Positions 23,586 to 37,309 are shown, counted from the first letter of the stretch. The stretch: 64,000 nucleotides of DNA from Terebella lapidaria (GCA_949152475.1 OX424560.1:25545106-25609105), one strand, 5' to 3'. Numbers and translations: made by a program. Notes: a model not told the origin generated them from the letters alone.

Positions 23586-23604
23586 GGTTCTCGTTGTGAC
23601 GTCA
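23586..23604 (-). promoter_or_regulatory. CRE-containing sequence upstream of the ballast-domain gene
   Basis: Read on the minus strand this gives GACGTCACAACGAGAACC (23603-23586) with the CRE palindrome TGACGTCA at 23597-23604. It lies about 24-42 bases upstream of the ATG at 23562. It duplicates the element upstream of the THAP gene in mirror orientation. An AAGATGGCGGCGCC-type segment follows at 23607-23620. Confidence 0.6.
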
Positions 23605-23855
23605 TCAAGATGGCGGCGCCCTCCAGACACGTGCAGGGTGTTATTGTTTGTTTATTTATTGATTATACTCGATACTGAGGCGTTTTTTTGATCACTGTTC
23701 ATCGGTGATGGCTTGCAAACATCTTTGGCTGCCAATTTATGATAACATACCCTGGGGATTTCTCTTGTCCTTTAATTTGAAGTAGGTTGATACAGAAAAG
23801 GTTATCACACCTTTCGGAGTCCTCTAGCATTGCAGTTCATAGTGTGTGATAAAAG

Positions 23856-24950
23856 TCAGGACAGTTACTGTACTCAGGTAACCTTAAATGCTCGAAAGTA
23901 CGAACTTTGCTCGAAAGTTCAAAACGCACTGACATGACAAATTCTTGGTATTTCCAGACTCATGCGCATCGTGATAATTGGCATTGCGTTTTGAAGTAAT
24001 TTCCATTTTATTGTAAATATTTTGTCCCCTATTCATATTACATGCGTGCATATGTTTTTAACAGTTCTACAACAAAATTAGCAGTAATCCGGATTGTTTA
24101 CAAATTACTGCAATTCCCACATTCGGAGATATACTGTGTTTTTTTGCAACCTATCGTGAAACTGATTTTCTGCAAGGTATGTCGATCGATTCTCGATGAC
24201 ACACTCGTTAAAATGAAGAACTTCCTGATGTACTCTCATAGAGTTCAAACATAAATAGCAGGAAATTACCGCACTGAGGAGGAACTGTATTGATTGAGTC
24301 AAGGCTACCCGTTTTATTGCAATATTCTATGGATATTCTTCGAAGAAGGCAGTAGAGGAGTGAATCGGGCAATTGTGGGTGTTGATATACATGTATGCCC
24401 TTATAAATATATTGATGTTTATCGTCACTTCGATTATTCAACTATGCCATGTTCGTATATCTTGTACTTCTCGCTTAAGGAAAATTTCAAACCTGTTTAT
24501 GGACATCTTTTCTGCAGAAAATGACCCACACGTTTTGCTAATGGTTGCACCAATTGGCAAAATCGATGCGTTTCTTTTCCCTTTGGGAATATATTCCACT
24601 GAGTGTATATTCTCCTCTTATACTGGTGCACCTACAGTCCTACAATATCATCGTTGTCAAAGTTTTCCAGTGCAACCTGTTTTCAAAATAGATCTAGACG
24701 TCTTGGGGGAACAAGGTACTTGATGCATCATACTACATCGTAAACACATGCATGGGGCGAAAATTTGAATAATAATTTTGAACTATGCCAGCAAACAGAA
24801 CTCCTTCGTATCCAGATGCACTCAGAAATGTGACAATTGGGACACGATGTGACAATTGTGACATGCAACTGCAAACAATGAGGATCAACACTAGTTGACC
24901 ACTTGACGTATCGTTCCACCTAAAGTACAATTAATCAAAAGATGGAACAG
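23856..24950. repeat. R1 repeat, continuation of copy 2 after the 16-kb insertion
   Basis: 23856-24090 matches 1456-1702, and 24090-24720 matches 3979-4610 without the pearl-like element. It therefore shows the pre-insertion state of that site. The frame at 24373-24723 parallels that at 4256-4603 over part of its length but diverges at the end. No gene is called. Confidence 0.75.
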
Positions 24951-27900
24951 TATAATGAAATGAAATGCAAGTGTAAATCGACCACATTTTGTGACACAAA
25001 GGTGTGTGCGATACATTTCAAACAGTGGTGAATAAAATAATAATCAGATATAATGGATTAGCCTCCATGACACAAACAATCTTACTGGAATACCTACTTT
25101 TGCAGATTTTATAGAAATAATGACCCGAGTATCATACCCTGTGCTTTCCTAGAGATTGAAAAAGGACTAAAGAGGTGACAGAGAGATTAAATGGCATTCA
25201 TTTAGTGGGCAAGTAGTATTAGGGCCCAGTGTATGATACTTGGGCCAGAATAACCAAATGTGTAATATTTAAAATCACAACTGCCAATTCAAACTGCAGT
25301 TCACAATAGAACCACTGTCACTATGCCATGTAAACATGAGTGATGACTGTTATACGAGTCATTTACATTCGATGCAAAAGGTCGCCTGTGTTCCGTGTTC
25401 TGTACAGGGGACATTGCGCAAAGGTGACAAATTAATGGATGGACTTCAGTAACACCGATGCCCCATATGGAGTCGATGATTTATTTCTGGGTGAGCATGT
25501 ATACAACTGGTATCAAACTGAGTAATTCCATGTTATCGGACAGAGTTCGCAACGTTTTTGATTATGTCTATGGATCAGAGTTCATCGTGCTATTTGGATA
25601 AGTCTATGAGTCATTATTTACTACCCCACGGACCCTGCAACCACAAGAGCTATACTACCGGCGTAACAATGTGTACTTGTAGTAATGAAACAAGATTGGA
25701 TGATGAATCTTGTGGTTCTGACCTAGCCTGCTGAATCCTTCTTGTTCGACTTATGACTGGGGTGATAGGAACCATTGTAGGTTCTCCCAGTGAGATAGTC
25801 ATCATTCCCAACAGCTCTGCTATCACTATTGTGATTTCATCTACACGTCGTACATGTGGTTTTGGCATCCATCTTGTATTCAGTTAGTTACGAACAACTC
25901 CTCAATTTCGCAAACGATATAAGCGTTTCCTGGACTGGTGGAGCCGATCCTCGTGTGTGACATATCGTATATGTACGTGTTTCGGTATTCCATTCTTCGC
26001 ATTCAGAAATGTATGTGCACCCCAATTGCCAGACATCAGGACCATGTCCAACACAAGATCGTAAAGAGAAGCCATTTTATTCCGAATTGATTAGGTTGGT
26101 AGTTGTAACTACAGATATTTCTAATGGTAATTAATAACTGCTATATTAAATTAGTATCTGGTTGCACGGAAGTGACTGAACCTATTCATATTTTAAAAGC
26201 AACAGGGTGTGGATTTACCTGATAGTACATGTATTGTCATAATATTAAGCACATTTAAAATGGAAGCATGGCCTTATCCTTCAGCATTAAACACATCCCT
26301 ACCCCAAGTAAAAAATCGGTCATTATAGGTAGTGATTATCTGAGTTTATAATACCGCCTGTTCGGCAGCCATGCTTGGTGTATGATTTACAAGACCATCA
26401 TAAACTCGACTTGATTGTGCAAAGGGCAAGTGTTGCTATGGGCAATTTTACACCTCATTTCCGGCAAAGAGGTCTTCATATTGGCTATTTAGCGACACAA
26501 AGTCTGTAAGACACTGGCTGTCATAAATTTCCTTGATCTGCAACCAGCGACTAGATTATTACTGTCATTCAGATACAGTTGAATCATGAATATCAGGAGT
26601 CCACAGATTTATGAATAAAATGTAAATGTATGTTATGGTTCTCATTTTCGGAAAAAAAATTAAGCAATATAAGTTAGCTGGGCAGAGATTGACAATAATG
26701 AAAAAGAAAATAAGCTAGTAATGTCAAATCGCCATTGAAATACAACAAATAATATTCTTCATATTACCGCGAGAAGCCAGTTTTTATTCAATGTTCACTA
26801 TTTTGACTATGTATTCGTTTTCCAGTAAATCATAAACCAAGATTATCACTTTGTATAATGCACTGGCGAAATAGATACTGCGATAATGAATTTATATAAT
26901 GTGCAACTTTGTGAATACATGACTCAATGAACTGTCAACACACAACTCATATAAATTAATCTTTATATATCAATAATATTCACTAGTTTTCCATGGCATT
27001 GCAGACCTTGTAGTCGAAAGAATACCATAATGAATTGTGTAGAATACCGCTTGATGATTGTTATGTTGAAATTGATACACACCACAGCAGGGGTTTGGTA
27101 ATTGAAATAGCCATTATATATATCATGGCTCTGGTTGTGAGCAGCCTTATACCAAGACACATTGAGGACAGGTAATCTTGATATGTCACTGGCACTTTTC
27201 AAGCTATTCATCCGGTAGAACACCCATGGGAATCATGGTCGCTGCCTTAGCGTGAGCCACCAATAACATACTTTCGATATTTTACGTGCATTATAATACG
27301 AGTTTTGTTTGCCATTATGAGGCAAAAGTTAGATATTGGAAGCATGTATTTGTCTAGACATTCACCTTTGGATTATGCATTAAGCTCAACTGATAAAAAC
27401 AGGACCAAACCTAGAAAATGTGACATACTATATGAAAACCAAGGACAAAAGACGCAATTCAGTAAAATGCCAGGTTCAGTTCTGGTTCATTTGGAATTGT
27501 AAACAGTTGATTAGTTGCATACATTACATCTAAGAGCACATTCTCAGAATGCACACTACAACATTTTGATGACGTAGGTCACCACGTTTGTGTGACATTG
27601 GAGGTGTTCAGAGCAAACATCTTGAACGCATTGTACTGGGTCGATCGTTTTCGTATATCTGACCAGTTCAATCTTCACACCAAGTATGTGTTCCTTGTTT
27701 TCAACTTGGTGCGTAAATATATACACTAAAATACTCCCATGGTGATATCAGCTCGGTGAAGTAAAATCACATTGCATCGTTCGCCGCATTATTTGAGTTC
27801 GGTATGTTGTGTCGCTCGATAATGTGTAGCTGTCTGAAATGAAATATTACTACTAAAGTCTACTTGCACTGCTCCACTACTCACTGGATCTCCAAATGGT

Positions 27901-28859
27901 TAGTTTATATATTGAAAACAAATTCAGCGCAACAAACGATTGTCGAAGAAATATACGATAACACTCATGTGTTCCTTCAAAACGATATGGAAATAGAAAA
28001 AATGTCAAGAGTGCAAAATTGATTTTTTTTCATCAACCACTTGATGACGGGTGAAAAGAACCTCAAAATTCTTGACATCTGTACTACAGTTCGTGAATGG
28101 ACCAGTTCACAGAAAATTTTCCGCCTCGAGCTAATCTTCTGAAATCTCTAGTTTCAAATGGACCAGTTACAGGTGCGGGCGTTGCCCGAGGCAACAAGTG
28201 TAACCACGTACAGGAATACTCAAAGTGTATGTAAACACATTCGGGAATCAGCATGCAAAAGGTAAGGCTCACCAACGTGGGTCACCAACGTTTGGCGTGT
28301 GCTATTTGTCGGTTGAAAAGAGCGGTGTCGTTGCTGGTGATTAATTTCAATAAACTGATCTAAAGTTGAGATATAACAACAACATGACGCGTAGACTGTC
28401 TACACGTATGTGTAGTTCACGCAGTCATATCGGCTGGGAATTTAAAAGGTGCAGTGATTACTCGAAGCAGATGGAATCAAAGTGATTACCGTTGTTGGCA
28501 GTCATTGGTCGGCTGCCAGATCTTTCCGGGAACGTTCGAGGAAATATGGCGGAAAATTCTGTGAACAAGTCCATTGATTCCCTCCTGCACATTTTCCATC
28601 CAACCAGTCGTGACATAAAGAGTGCGAATTCTATATATCATGAACTAACGCGTTTGGCCACGTAGTCTAATCAAGTCCGAAAGTTCGACACTCCTTATGT
28701 GATCGTATTTAATGCACCATTCATTTACATGTATGTCTCAAAACCGTTACTTCATGTCTCAGAGTTCGAACCATTCACACAACGTCATGGTGTTTATATG
28801 ATATTGCTGATTTTGCAGGTGGTGAGGAAATGGAAAAATTTACACTCCGTCTTCGTGGA
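24951..28859. other. Gene-free stretch, low-copy or old repeat sequence
   Basis: I see no splice-consistent exons, RNA genes or complete elements. About 26410-26560 is an inverted, diverged match to 6890-7100 (shared 'gccggaaatg', 'ggtgtaaaattg', 'gtgtcgctaaa'). The frame at 25650-25868 (minus) has no recognised motif. 27640-28860 shows nothing I can name. Confidence 0.5.
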
Positions 28860-30650
28860 AAATCATTCGAAGTGTCTGGGAATATGAGTGTCTGTTGTGC
28901 CATCCGAAACTCAACTTTGACACAAGTAATATAATCGAATCTTTGCGTAAAAAACACATGATCTTTTCTTATTCAGGTCACCAAGGTTGGTTTCATATTT
29001 GAGAAATGTTTCAGTTCATTTGCCTTTTTTTTCGAGATTTATGCTGTGAATGTGGTATTACAGTTACGAGAGTCACGATCGCCTGAACAATCGGAAGTGA
29101 TTAAATTATTTCACCGGTAATTCTAGACTCTTTTTATTGCTGCTCATTCTCAAAGTAATTGGAGACTATATCTACTCAACTGGTTGAATTCTACAGGGAG
29201 CATACCAATATCTCCATCGAACAATTATTTCATACCATCGATTATGTTTCAACTTTATCACTCTCATCACTTTTATATGCGATGGGTCTGGAAAATCGGA
29301 TGCAATCTCTTGCCAGTTACAGTTTTATTATCAGGTTCGGGTGGCATATCACTTGTTATGGGCGTTGTATGGGATTTTGGAGGGTTTTTTTCCTCATACC
29401 CAAACATGAGTCCATTGGAAGTGTCCCGCCTTAGTTCACGAAAGCAATATCGTAAATAGTATAGTGTTATGAATGTGGGAGGGGAATTGCATTGCAACAG
29501 AGCCATTCTGGGAAACAACCAAACACAAGAAAATAAATTAACCTGCTCGGGATCTCAATTTGGCAATCGCTACATCGAACCAGACCAAAAGAATACTGTA
29601 TATCCATCCAAATCTCACTGTCATTTCGTCCCTGTCAAAGGAGTCAGAGTATGTGTTATACATGTATCTTTGACCGTGTCATCGTTATTGGGCATTCAAG
29701 TCAGAGGTGCAACATAATTGGAAACATTTTCATGCTGATGAAGTAGTACATTTTGGTATTATGTATCTACGCCTAAAGTAATCATTCATATATCGAGCTG
29801 ACACTCAGACTTTTACTAATCAGATTCTGTACTAACCTTTACATCTTGATGAATGACACTGCGCCTTTCATAGGACTGTTTTGATGTCCATGTGATGTCC
29901 ATGTGTTGGAGAAGGTATATTTTTTATATCAATTTAACAACAAGGACAACAGTAATTATGGCTTTCGTCCAATTCCTGTTCAATTCCAAGTTCAACATCT
30001 TATGAAATACAGTGTGATTTTCACAAGACGTATCCTAGAGCTGACTTTCTGCGAGGTATATCAATTGATTTTTAATGACACACCTCCTGAGTTGATAATA
30101 TACTACAATTTCAAATCTGAAGAAAGAGATATAATCACCGGGCAAAGGTAGATGAACGGATGGGTTTATGTGAGGTTTTTGTATGTAATTCACATTATAC
30201 ATCTTTCATTATTGATATATCAAGCCATACACTTATCGACCGGTCCTTGCATTTTCCAACGATGTCACGTTCGTATCTTGTATTGCTCGCTTAAGGAGTG
30301 AACTTGTTTGTGAACATCGGTGTCGTGGAAATTGACCGACACGTTTTTCTAACTGTTGCACTGGTTGGCAAAATAGATGGTTTTTTTCGTTTTGAATATG
30401 TTCCACCGGGTGTTTATTCAACTTCAACACCGGTGCACATAAAATGATGACATTGTCATATAAACGTTTTGGAATACATGCTTAGTACATCATGTTCACG
30501 TACGTGCAAACAAATCTCCGTCGTTTTCAGATACACCCAGAAGTTATGCACTGATAATGTATAGGTCATTCACTTTTTGTGGCGTTATAGAAATATGATA
30601 AAACATAATAAAAACATGTAATAAATTATTTATGAATACATAATGTTTGA
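28860..30650. repeat. R1 repeat, diverged third copy; no gene
   Basis: 28880-29600 aligns with 130-870 (landmarks 'ctgggaatatgagtgtc', 'gggcgttgta', 'caaacatgagtccattgg'). 30290-30470 carries the degenerate counterpart of the ENDPHV segment. Divergence is higher than between copies 1 and 2. Confidence 0.65.
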
Positions 30651-32249
30651 AACTAAAGTAGTCTTGCAAACAGTTGCCGTTTCAAACTGCACACCCATCA
30701 AGTACGTGCTGCACTGCAAGGAACAATATATTGTATACATGTATATCTATGCAATCTTCATTTACATTAAAAAGATACTAACGCTGTTTTCATACAGGCG
30801 TCAACTACACAAATCCTACAACTGTTTCAATAACGTGTTATTTCATTATGTCACAAAATGTTTTCGGTCTTCACTTCATATTCCTATCGCTCCAGGCCTC
30901 TCCTTAACGTGCACGACTTGACAAGGGAATGTAGCCATTAAGTCCTTATCATACAGTGAGGCAACGCCATGTCTTTAAATGGCAAAAAACTACCAACCGT
31001 CATCAAATTGGTCAAGTAATGTTCATGACACATCCATCATCTAGGCGCTACGATTGCTTTGTGTGTGCCACTGTAATGACCAGTCGCCCATTGCCGTTTT
31101 ATGGATGTGGGTCCCCACGAAGAAGTTACAGGGACACGTCTACTTGTAGTTGCCTATTCTGGTTTTATTACTCTTACGGGCAGCACATGAAATCTTTATA
31201 GGGCGCCATCTTTTATCGTCTTATTTTACGTGGTGATGACGAGATTATCCGGAATTGTTCAAGGGATTTGCATATAATTTTGAGTTTTGTTCATCTTGTG
31301 TGTGTGAGGAAAAAAATATTAGTTACCAAAGAACGTTAGCGTTTTTATAATGTGTATTATCTATATGCTATTATAATTTATAGTTTCAATCCAAGGTTAG
31401 ATGACATCTTCAATCACTATGTGTGGGTGTTTTACAGGGTGAATTCGTGTATTAGCCTACTAAACATTAGACTTCATTCTAGTGTCACTTTGAGTTCCAG
31501 TATATAGTTTACATTTTACAGTATTATATCATTTTTTGCCGTCCATAATTTTGTATCACCAGAGGACCACAATGGAAACAAGTGTCACGGCGCTTTTGGT
31601 GCTATCCTCGAAAATACACATGCTCACTGATTATATTTATTGTGTATGTGCTCGTGTTTTGCGTCCAAAAGACAAATCAAATCAAATCAAATGAATATTG
31701 CATTGATATACACAATATATTGTTCTTTCAGTCTAACATAGTAGTGTGTATTTTAATGTGTCAAGTCAAAGTAAAACGCTACTAAAATTATTGATAAAGA
31801 CCACTGCCAGGTGAATTTCATCGGCCATAAGGCCAATAATGTTACTAGTCCACTGAAAAAATACCATTTAATCTATCTCACACTTTTTCTATCATTATTG
31901 AATATAGAGGAACAAGCAGCACAAATTAAATTGGGCCAGTTGATGGTATATGAAACTTGCAAATCTGTTAGTAGTAAACTATTCGGATATCTGATATCAC
32001 CTTTATTGATTACATACATAACGATAAGTGAACAGTAGCAAAAAGCACCTGGCGATACATTGGCCATTGCCTTTTGAAAGCTAAAAGTGCAATGATCTAA
32101 ACTTTTATCTCTTGAAAACCACAGGAAAACTGTTGAAACTCATAACCTTCCCAATCCACAAGGAAGGAAAAAAGTGAAAAAAAATAGACGCGCACTGGTT
32201 CACCTCACTCCACATCAATACCTCGTTACTCAAACGAGACTACGCCCCT

Positions 32250-32264
32250 CCCCCCCCCCCCCCC
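32250..32264 (+). repeat. Poly(C) run
   Basis: Fifteen consecutive C residues lie in an otherwise AT-rich region, within R2 unit a. The corresponding place in unit b (about 38320) has only short C runs, so the tract is specific to this copy. Confidence 0.95.
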
Positions 32265-34628
32265 TAACACACACAGTTTAACAATCTTGTAAACGTCCTC
32301 AAAACTGGTGACCTTACTCCGTTAAATTGTGTAGTAAAATATTACCAACTTTTTCATTCCACGTGAATAATTTCTTGCTAAGTACTTAATTGAAGCGGTA
32401 GAGGAAAGTTTCTGGACAGCTTGGTGTTTCCGTTTTTTAAGTGTTTGTTTTCGCCTGAATATGCATATCAGTTGCATCTTTGTGTGGTTCTTTCCTCCTC
32501 TTTTCTCACCTTAAAAACCTCGCCACACAGAATGAAAAGCGAAAAAGAAAATAATCTCAACTACTGTTCCGGACGTAGATATTGATTTGACTAATATCCC
32601 ATGTTGCAATGCCAAGCGATGCATCTAATTCTGATGGCATGCACGATGTCAAATGAGTAAGATTTTCACCGTTACCCTTGCATTTCAAGGACGTGGTTTG
32701 TAGTTCCTGTCAGTATATATCGATTACATCAGTGTCGGAATTTTCAGTCAATATTTTTTTCCCTGTTCAATCTAATCAGTGATTGGGTAGATACCATACC
32801 GTCTCAACCACAAGTCCTTGTTCACACAAAGCAGGTCAATCAACAGCTGTTATTGACGGTAAGGATGACTTGCTCTTCGAATTTGCTCTATCGATGTAGC
32901 AGTTATTAACATGCAATGGGGACTAATGCATTGAGACCCTCGCGATTGCATTGTCTAGATGATACCCTGGAATAATGTGTCAGAAACACACTCCCAGCAT
33001 TGCATCTGTGTAATTACAGTGTAATAGTACATTTCTGTGTTTTCCCGTTCTATATTACAAATGTGAGCGTAGCAGGCTCCACGTTGTCATTGGCAGATAC
33101 CGTCTTGTGTGATCTCATGTAATTACTTAACGGGAAATTGGCAGGTTTGCTGGCAAGTTTCAAGCAAATTACCCGTCTATCATTTCCACCCAAAGTTTTC
33201 TTCGTGCTACACCAAACACGTCCCACAATTTCTAGTCCCATTCACGTCTCTGACGCTCCCGTCTCTTTGGGTTTTTTTCTAAGGTCGGATGCAATGAACT
33301 ATGATTAAATCAGACGTTTAATCATTGCTTGTGTAGGTAAAACCGCGGCTGGTTACGGTTTAGTAGTTTTCTACATGATTTAATACCCATCCTAGTAACA
33401 TAGTTAAATAGTGCGTAAAATATTATCATCTTTTTATTCCACGTGAATAACTTCTCGGTCAATAACAGCATACATAATTGATAGAGGAACATTTCTGGAC
33501 ACCTCGGTGTTTCTTCTTTGCAAGTGTTTGTTGTTTTCACCTGAATATAGATATTAGTTGCGTCTATTTGTGTTTCTCTCCCATCATTTCTCATCTTTTA
33601 ACGAAGAAATAGCCACTGCGTTAAACCCTCGCTACGCAGAAAGGAAATACTCAACTACTGCTTCGTACGTATATACTAATTTAACTATATTGTAATATCT
33701 CATGTCGCAATGCATCTAATTTTGATGGCATGCACGATGTCAAGTGAGTCAACTATCTACTGTCAGCGTGGTATTTCAAGGACGTGATTTGTACTGATTG
33801 TCAATATAGTATGATTACATGATTGACAACATCTTTAGTCCATATTTTCTCTCCTTTACATTCTGATCAATGGTGGACCGAGGAAGCAGTGATTGACAGC
33901 ATGAATGCATTCCACTGTCACTGGCTTGCTCTGGTTCGCAATGCAACAGTAACTAATATGCAGTAAAGACTAATACATTGCTACTCCCATAGTTGCATCG
34001 TCTAGGGGATACACTGGAATAACGTATCAGAAACACACCTCCAGCATTGCATATGTGTAGTTACAGTGTAATTTATTTCTCGCTGTACATCCCAAATGTA
34101 GGCGTAGCAGGCTCACCCTGCCTTTGAAAGTGTGATCTCGTGTAATTACTTAACGGGGAAAAAAACCAAATTCCAAGCATATGATTCATTCATTATTTAC
34201 ATTTACCGAAATTTTCCTCATCCTACACCAAACACACATCCCGTAAATTTCTAGTCTTTCAACTTTTAAGCTGGGAATGCTTCCAGATGCACCCAGTAGT
34301 TCATCAAGTGGATTTTCTGTTCCTCGAATTTTCCCTATTTCGGAAATTATTACACCAGAACCCTACACAACGACCTCAACACTTGATATCCAACCTCCAA
34401 ATGATAATAACATGGTAACCCAGAAGTGATTACTCGTAGCCGAATCCCATGGGCCATGGAGAAAATTAGATTGATATAATGTTGGTGTCAGTGTCCATTC
34501 CCATGATAGAAGTATAATAGTGTGATGGACTATATTCGTAATTGTGAACAGACAGTCGGGTATCATCCATGGTTGCTTTGGGAAAGGGCGGCAATATAAT
34601 AGGTTTGAATTGACCAGCTAATTTACCA

Positions 34629-35120
34629 CAGCACTTCAGATTGTTTGGACGGTCAAGACCGTTCGTAATGTAATGTGATATTCAAGTCATGAAATTTGTG
34701 TTCAGATTTTAGAAGGAGAATCTTAAGTACCATTTCTGAAATTGAACAGAACCGCTTTGTGTCCTATAAAACAATCAATATAATATTTCCACAAGACTTC
34801 AGATGGTTTGCACAGTCATGACCATTCGTAACTGTAATACCGTATTCAGTTCATGAAATTTGAGTTCAGTTTTTGAAAGGAGAATCTGAAGTAACATTTT
34901 TGAAATGGAACAAAACCTCTTTGTGTTCTATAAAACAAACAATATATATCCATTATATTTCCACAGGACTTCAGATGGTTTGCACAGTCATGACATTTCG
35001 CAACTGTAATACCGTAATCAGGTCATGAAATTTGTGTTCAGTTTTTGAAAGGAGAATCTTAAGATACATCAATTTTCTGAAATGGATAAAAACATCTTTG
35101 TGTCCAGTAAAACAAACGAA
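34629..35120 (+). repeat. Three tandem copies of a 165-175 bp unit
   Basis: 'acttcagatggtttgcacag' and relatives recur at about 34634, 34796 and 34970, followed by 'tcatgaaatttg' and 'aaaggagaatctgaag'. A single diverged copy is at 57899-58060. Confidence 0.8.
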
Positions 35121-36279
35121 CATAATAGATAGTTCCAGATCTTGTTTTCAATGCACCTCAGTCAAAAACATTCACAGCATTTGTTATATCTTCGAAATTG
35201 TCATCATTATTGGGTATTCAATTTAGGTGTGCCATACAGTAATACATTGGGAACATTTTCATCCCAATGAATTATTACATCTTGTTATTTCAGGTCTATG
35301 TCTATGGATATCCCACACGTAAAGTGCAGTTGGGCTGATTTAACTTGGATTTAGTAATTTCATAGAACGTGTTAGATCAATACTCTGGTATCTTTGACAG
35401 CACGAAAGTAAACACATTCACATAGTTGAATGAGTTGACACTTTCTAACTAAACGCACTAAATTTTTCGCACTAAACGCACTAAATAACACAAAATTAAA
35501 ATGTCTTATCATTTACATCTTGATGAACAGCATTGCACTTAATAATTCGACTATTTTGCTGTTCATGTGTGTTCATGCGGGTATAGTTTGAATGTAAATA
35601 CGCAATAAGCCACCACAATATCAAAACTGTGTAAAGGGAAATGCTCACCAGGCAAAGGCAGAGGAACGGATAGGTTTATTTGAGGTCGTATCAAATACAC
35701 GTCATGCGTAAGTCAGTTAAAGATATATCTAGTCCTCACACTTATCGACCAGCCCTTCAATTTTGCAACGATGTCACGTTCGTACATCTTGCATTGTTCA
35801 ATTACGGACGAAGTTCAATTTCTTAATGAACACCAATGTCATGGAAAACGACTAACATTTTTTCTTGGTAGTTGTACTGATTGGTAAAATCGATGTGACT
35901 CTCTTACATCATTTTGAATATGATCCACCAAGTGTATATTCAACTTCAACGCTGGAGCACCTAAAATTGTCATACACGCGTCCTGGAATACAGATTTATT
36001 AAATATTCACATACATGCAAACAAAACTCATTCGTTTCCATTTCCACCCAGCAGTTATTTATATAGGTTATTCACAAGTTGTGGACTTTTGTGAAATTGT
36101 TGAGATGCGGTAGTACGTAATAAAAACATTCACTCAAGAATACATATTTCGTACATAATTTTTTTGCACAGGATATGGGTGCAAGCAGTTGCCATTTCAA
36201 ATTACACACTCGCTAAGTGTGTGTTTACGGAAGCGTATTAGGGCCACATGAGTTTTTTTAAAATTCAATTTGTTGACTT

Positions 36280-36385
36280 ATTATCTCGATAAATCGAGAT
36301 ATTATCTCGATAAATCGAGTTAATTATCTCGATAAATCGAGTTAATTATCTCGATAAATCGAGATAGTATCTCGATAAATCGACT
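36280..36385 (+). repeat. Left array of CTCGATAAATCGAG hairpins (five units)
   Basis: Units of about 21-24 bp, each a near-perfect palindrome separated by TTA/TAA spacers. The right array (36892-37253) holds over a dozen units in both orientations (CTCGATTTATCGAG and its complement), so any two units can pair. Confidence 0.95.
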
Positions 36386-36891
36386 TATAAAACTCAGACA
36401 TTTAAAGTACAAGTAAACTGAGTATGCATCGACCATAATATAGGCGAACCATACCATTTCATTGGTTACCTTGGCAACAATAGGACAAAGAAAATATACT
36501 GATCACTTATATTGAAAACTATTTGGAGTATATATATATGATTAACAGTCAATACATTAATCTCTGAAATAATACCAAACTATCCAATTGAAGAAGCAGT
36601 ACAGATTTATAACTTTACGAATATACCTCATTCCATGTTTAATAGCTAAATAATTAAAAAAAAAAACAATTACACCATTTGCATTTATGAACAAGTTGCA
36701 TCTTTCTAAGAGATAGTGATATGGTAACTTCACTATAGTTTTTAATTCGGTTGTTTGGTCTGTATTATTCAATATTTAACGTTATATTGGTCCATCATAT
36801 AAGCCTATTCAACATAGTGTTTAATATGAATAATGTGACTCGAAACATATTTCCATTGTACTTGAACTTTAAATGGCCAAGACAGAAGTCG

Positions 36892-37253
36892 ATTTATCGA
36901 GATAATTAACTCGATTTATCGAGATAACTAACTCGATTTATCGAGATATTAAGTCGATTTATCGAGATAATATCTCGATTTATCGAGATAATAAGTCGAT
37001 TTATCGAGATAATATCTCGATAAATCGAGATAATTAAGTCGATTTATCGAGATAATAAGTCGATTTATCGAGATAATATCTCGATAAATCGAGATAATTA
37101 AGTCGATTTATCGAGATAATAACTTGATAAATCGAGATAAATAAGTCGATTTATCGAGTTAATATCTCGATTTATCGAGATAATATCTCGATTTATCGAG
37201 ATAATAAGTCGATTTATCGAGATAATATCTCGATTTATCGAGTTAATAAGTCG
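36892..37253 (+). repeat. Right array of CTCGATTTATCGAG hairpins
   Basis: More than a dozen units mix the TTT-centred and AAA-centred forms. The array is over three times longer than the left one, suggesting independent expansion by slippage or unequal exchange. Confidence 0.95.
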
Positions 37254-37309
37254 ACAAATTGAATTGAAAAAAAAACTCATGTGGCCCTAATACGCTTCCG
37301 TAGTGTGTT

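Larger units (their letters stand above)
7746..23855. other. 16.1-kb composite insertion into R1 copy 2
   Basis: The R1 sequence stops at about 7745 ('ttgtttctactgaac') and resumes at about 23856 ('gtcaggacagttactg'). In copy 1 the two parts are adjacent (1431-1475), separated by only about a dozen bases. Everything between is therefore inserted relative to copy 1: the Penelope-like element, the THAP gene and the ballast-domain gene. Exact ends are uncertain by roughly 10 bases, and I could not see clear terminal inverted repeats at the outermost positions. Confidence 0.65.
30900..36218. repeat. R2 mosaic, unit a; no gene
   Basis: It contains block D in plus orientation (30905-31205, 'cttgacaagggaatgtagcc'), block A twice (32590-32655, 33690-33750; 'atgcacgatgtcaa') and block B twice (33005, 34060; 'gtaattacagtgtaat'). 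Diverged R1-like segments follow (34330-34560 inverted, 35280-36100). Short frames are inconsistent between copies. 30651-30899 shows nothing recognisable. Confidence 0.65.
36226..37302. mobile_element. DNA transposon or MITE built of CTCGAT hairpins
   Basis: The terminal inverted repeats start TACGGAAGCGTATTAGGG and run about 34 bp (36226-36259 and 37269-37302). They are flanked by a 7-bp duplication GTGTGTT (36219-36225, 37303-37309). The R2/R1-type sequence at about 30685-30730 offers a diverged empty site. Inside each end is an array of near-palindromes. The centre (36390-36885) has no coding capacity, so the element is non-autonomous; the 7-bp duplication does not by itself fix a superfamily. 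Confidence 0.85.
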
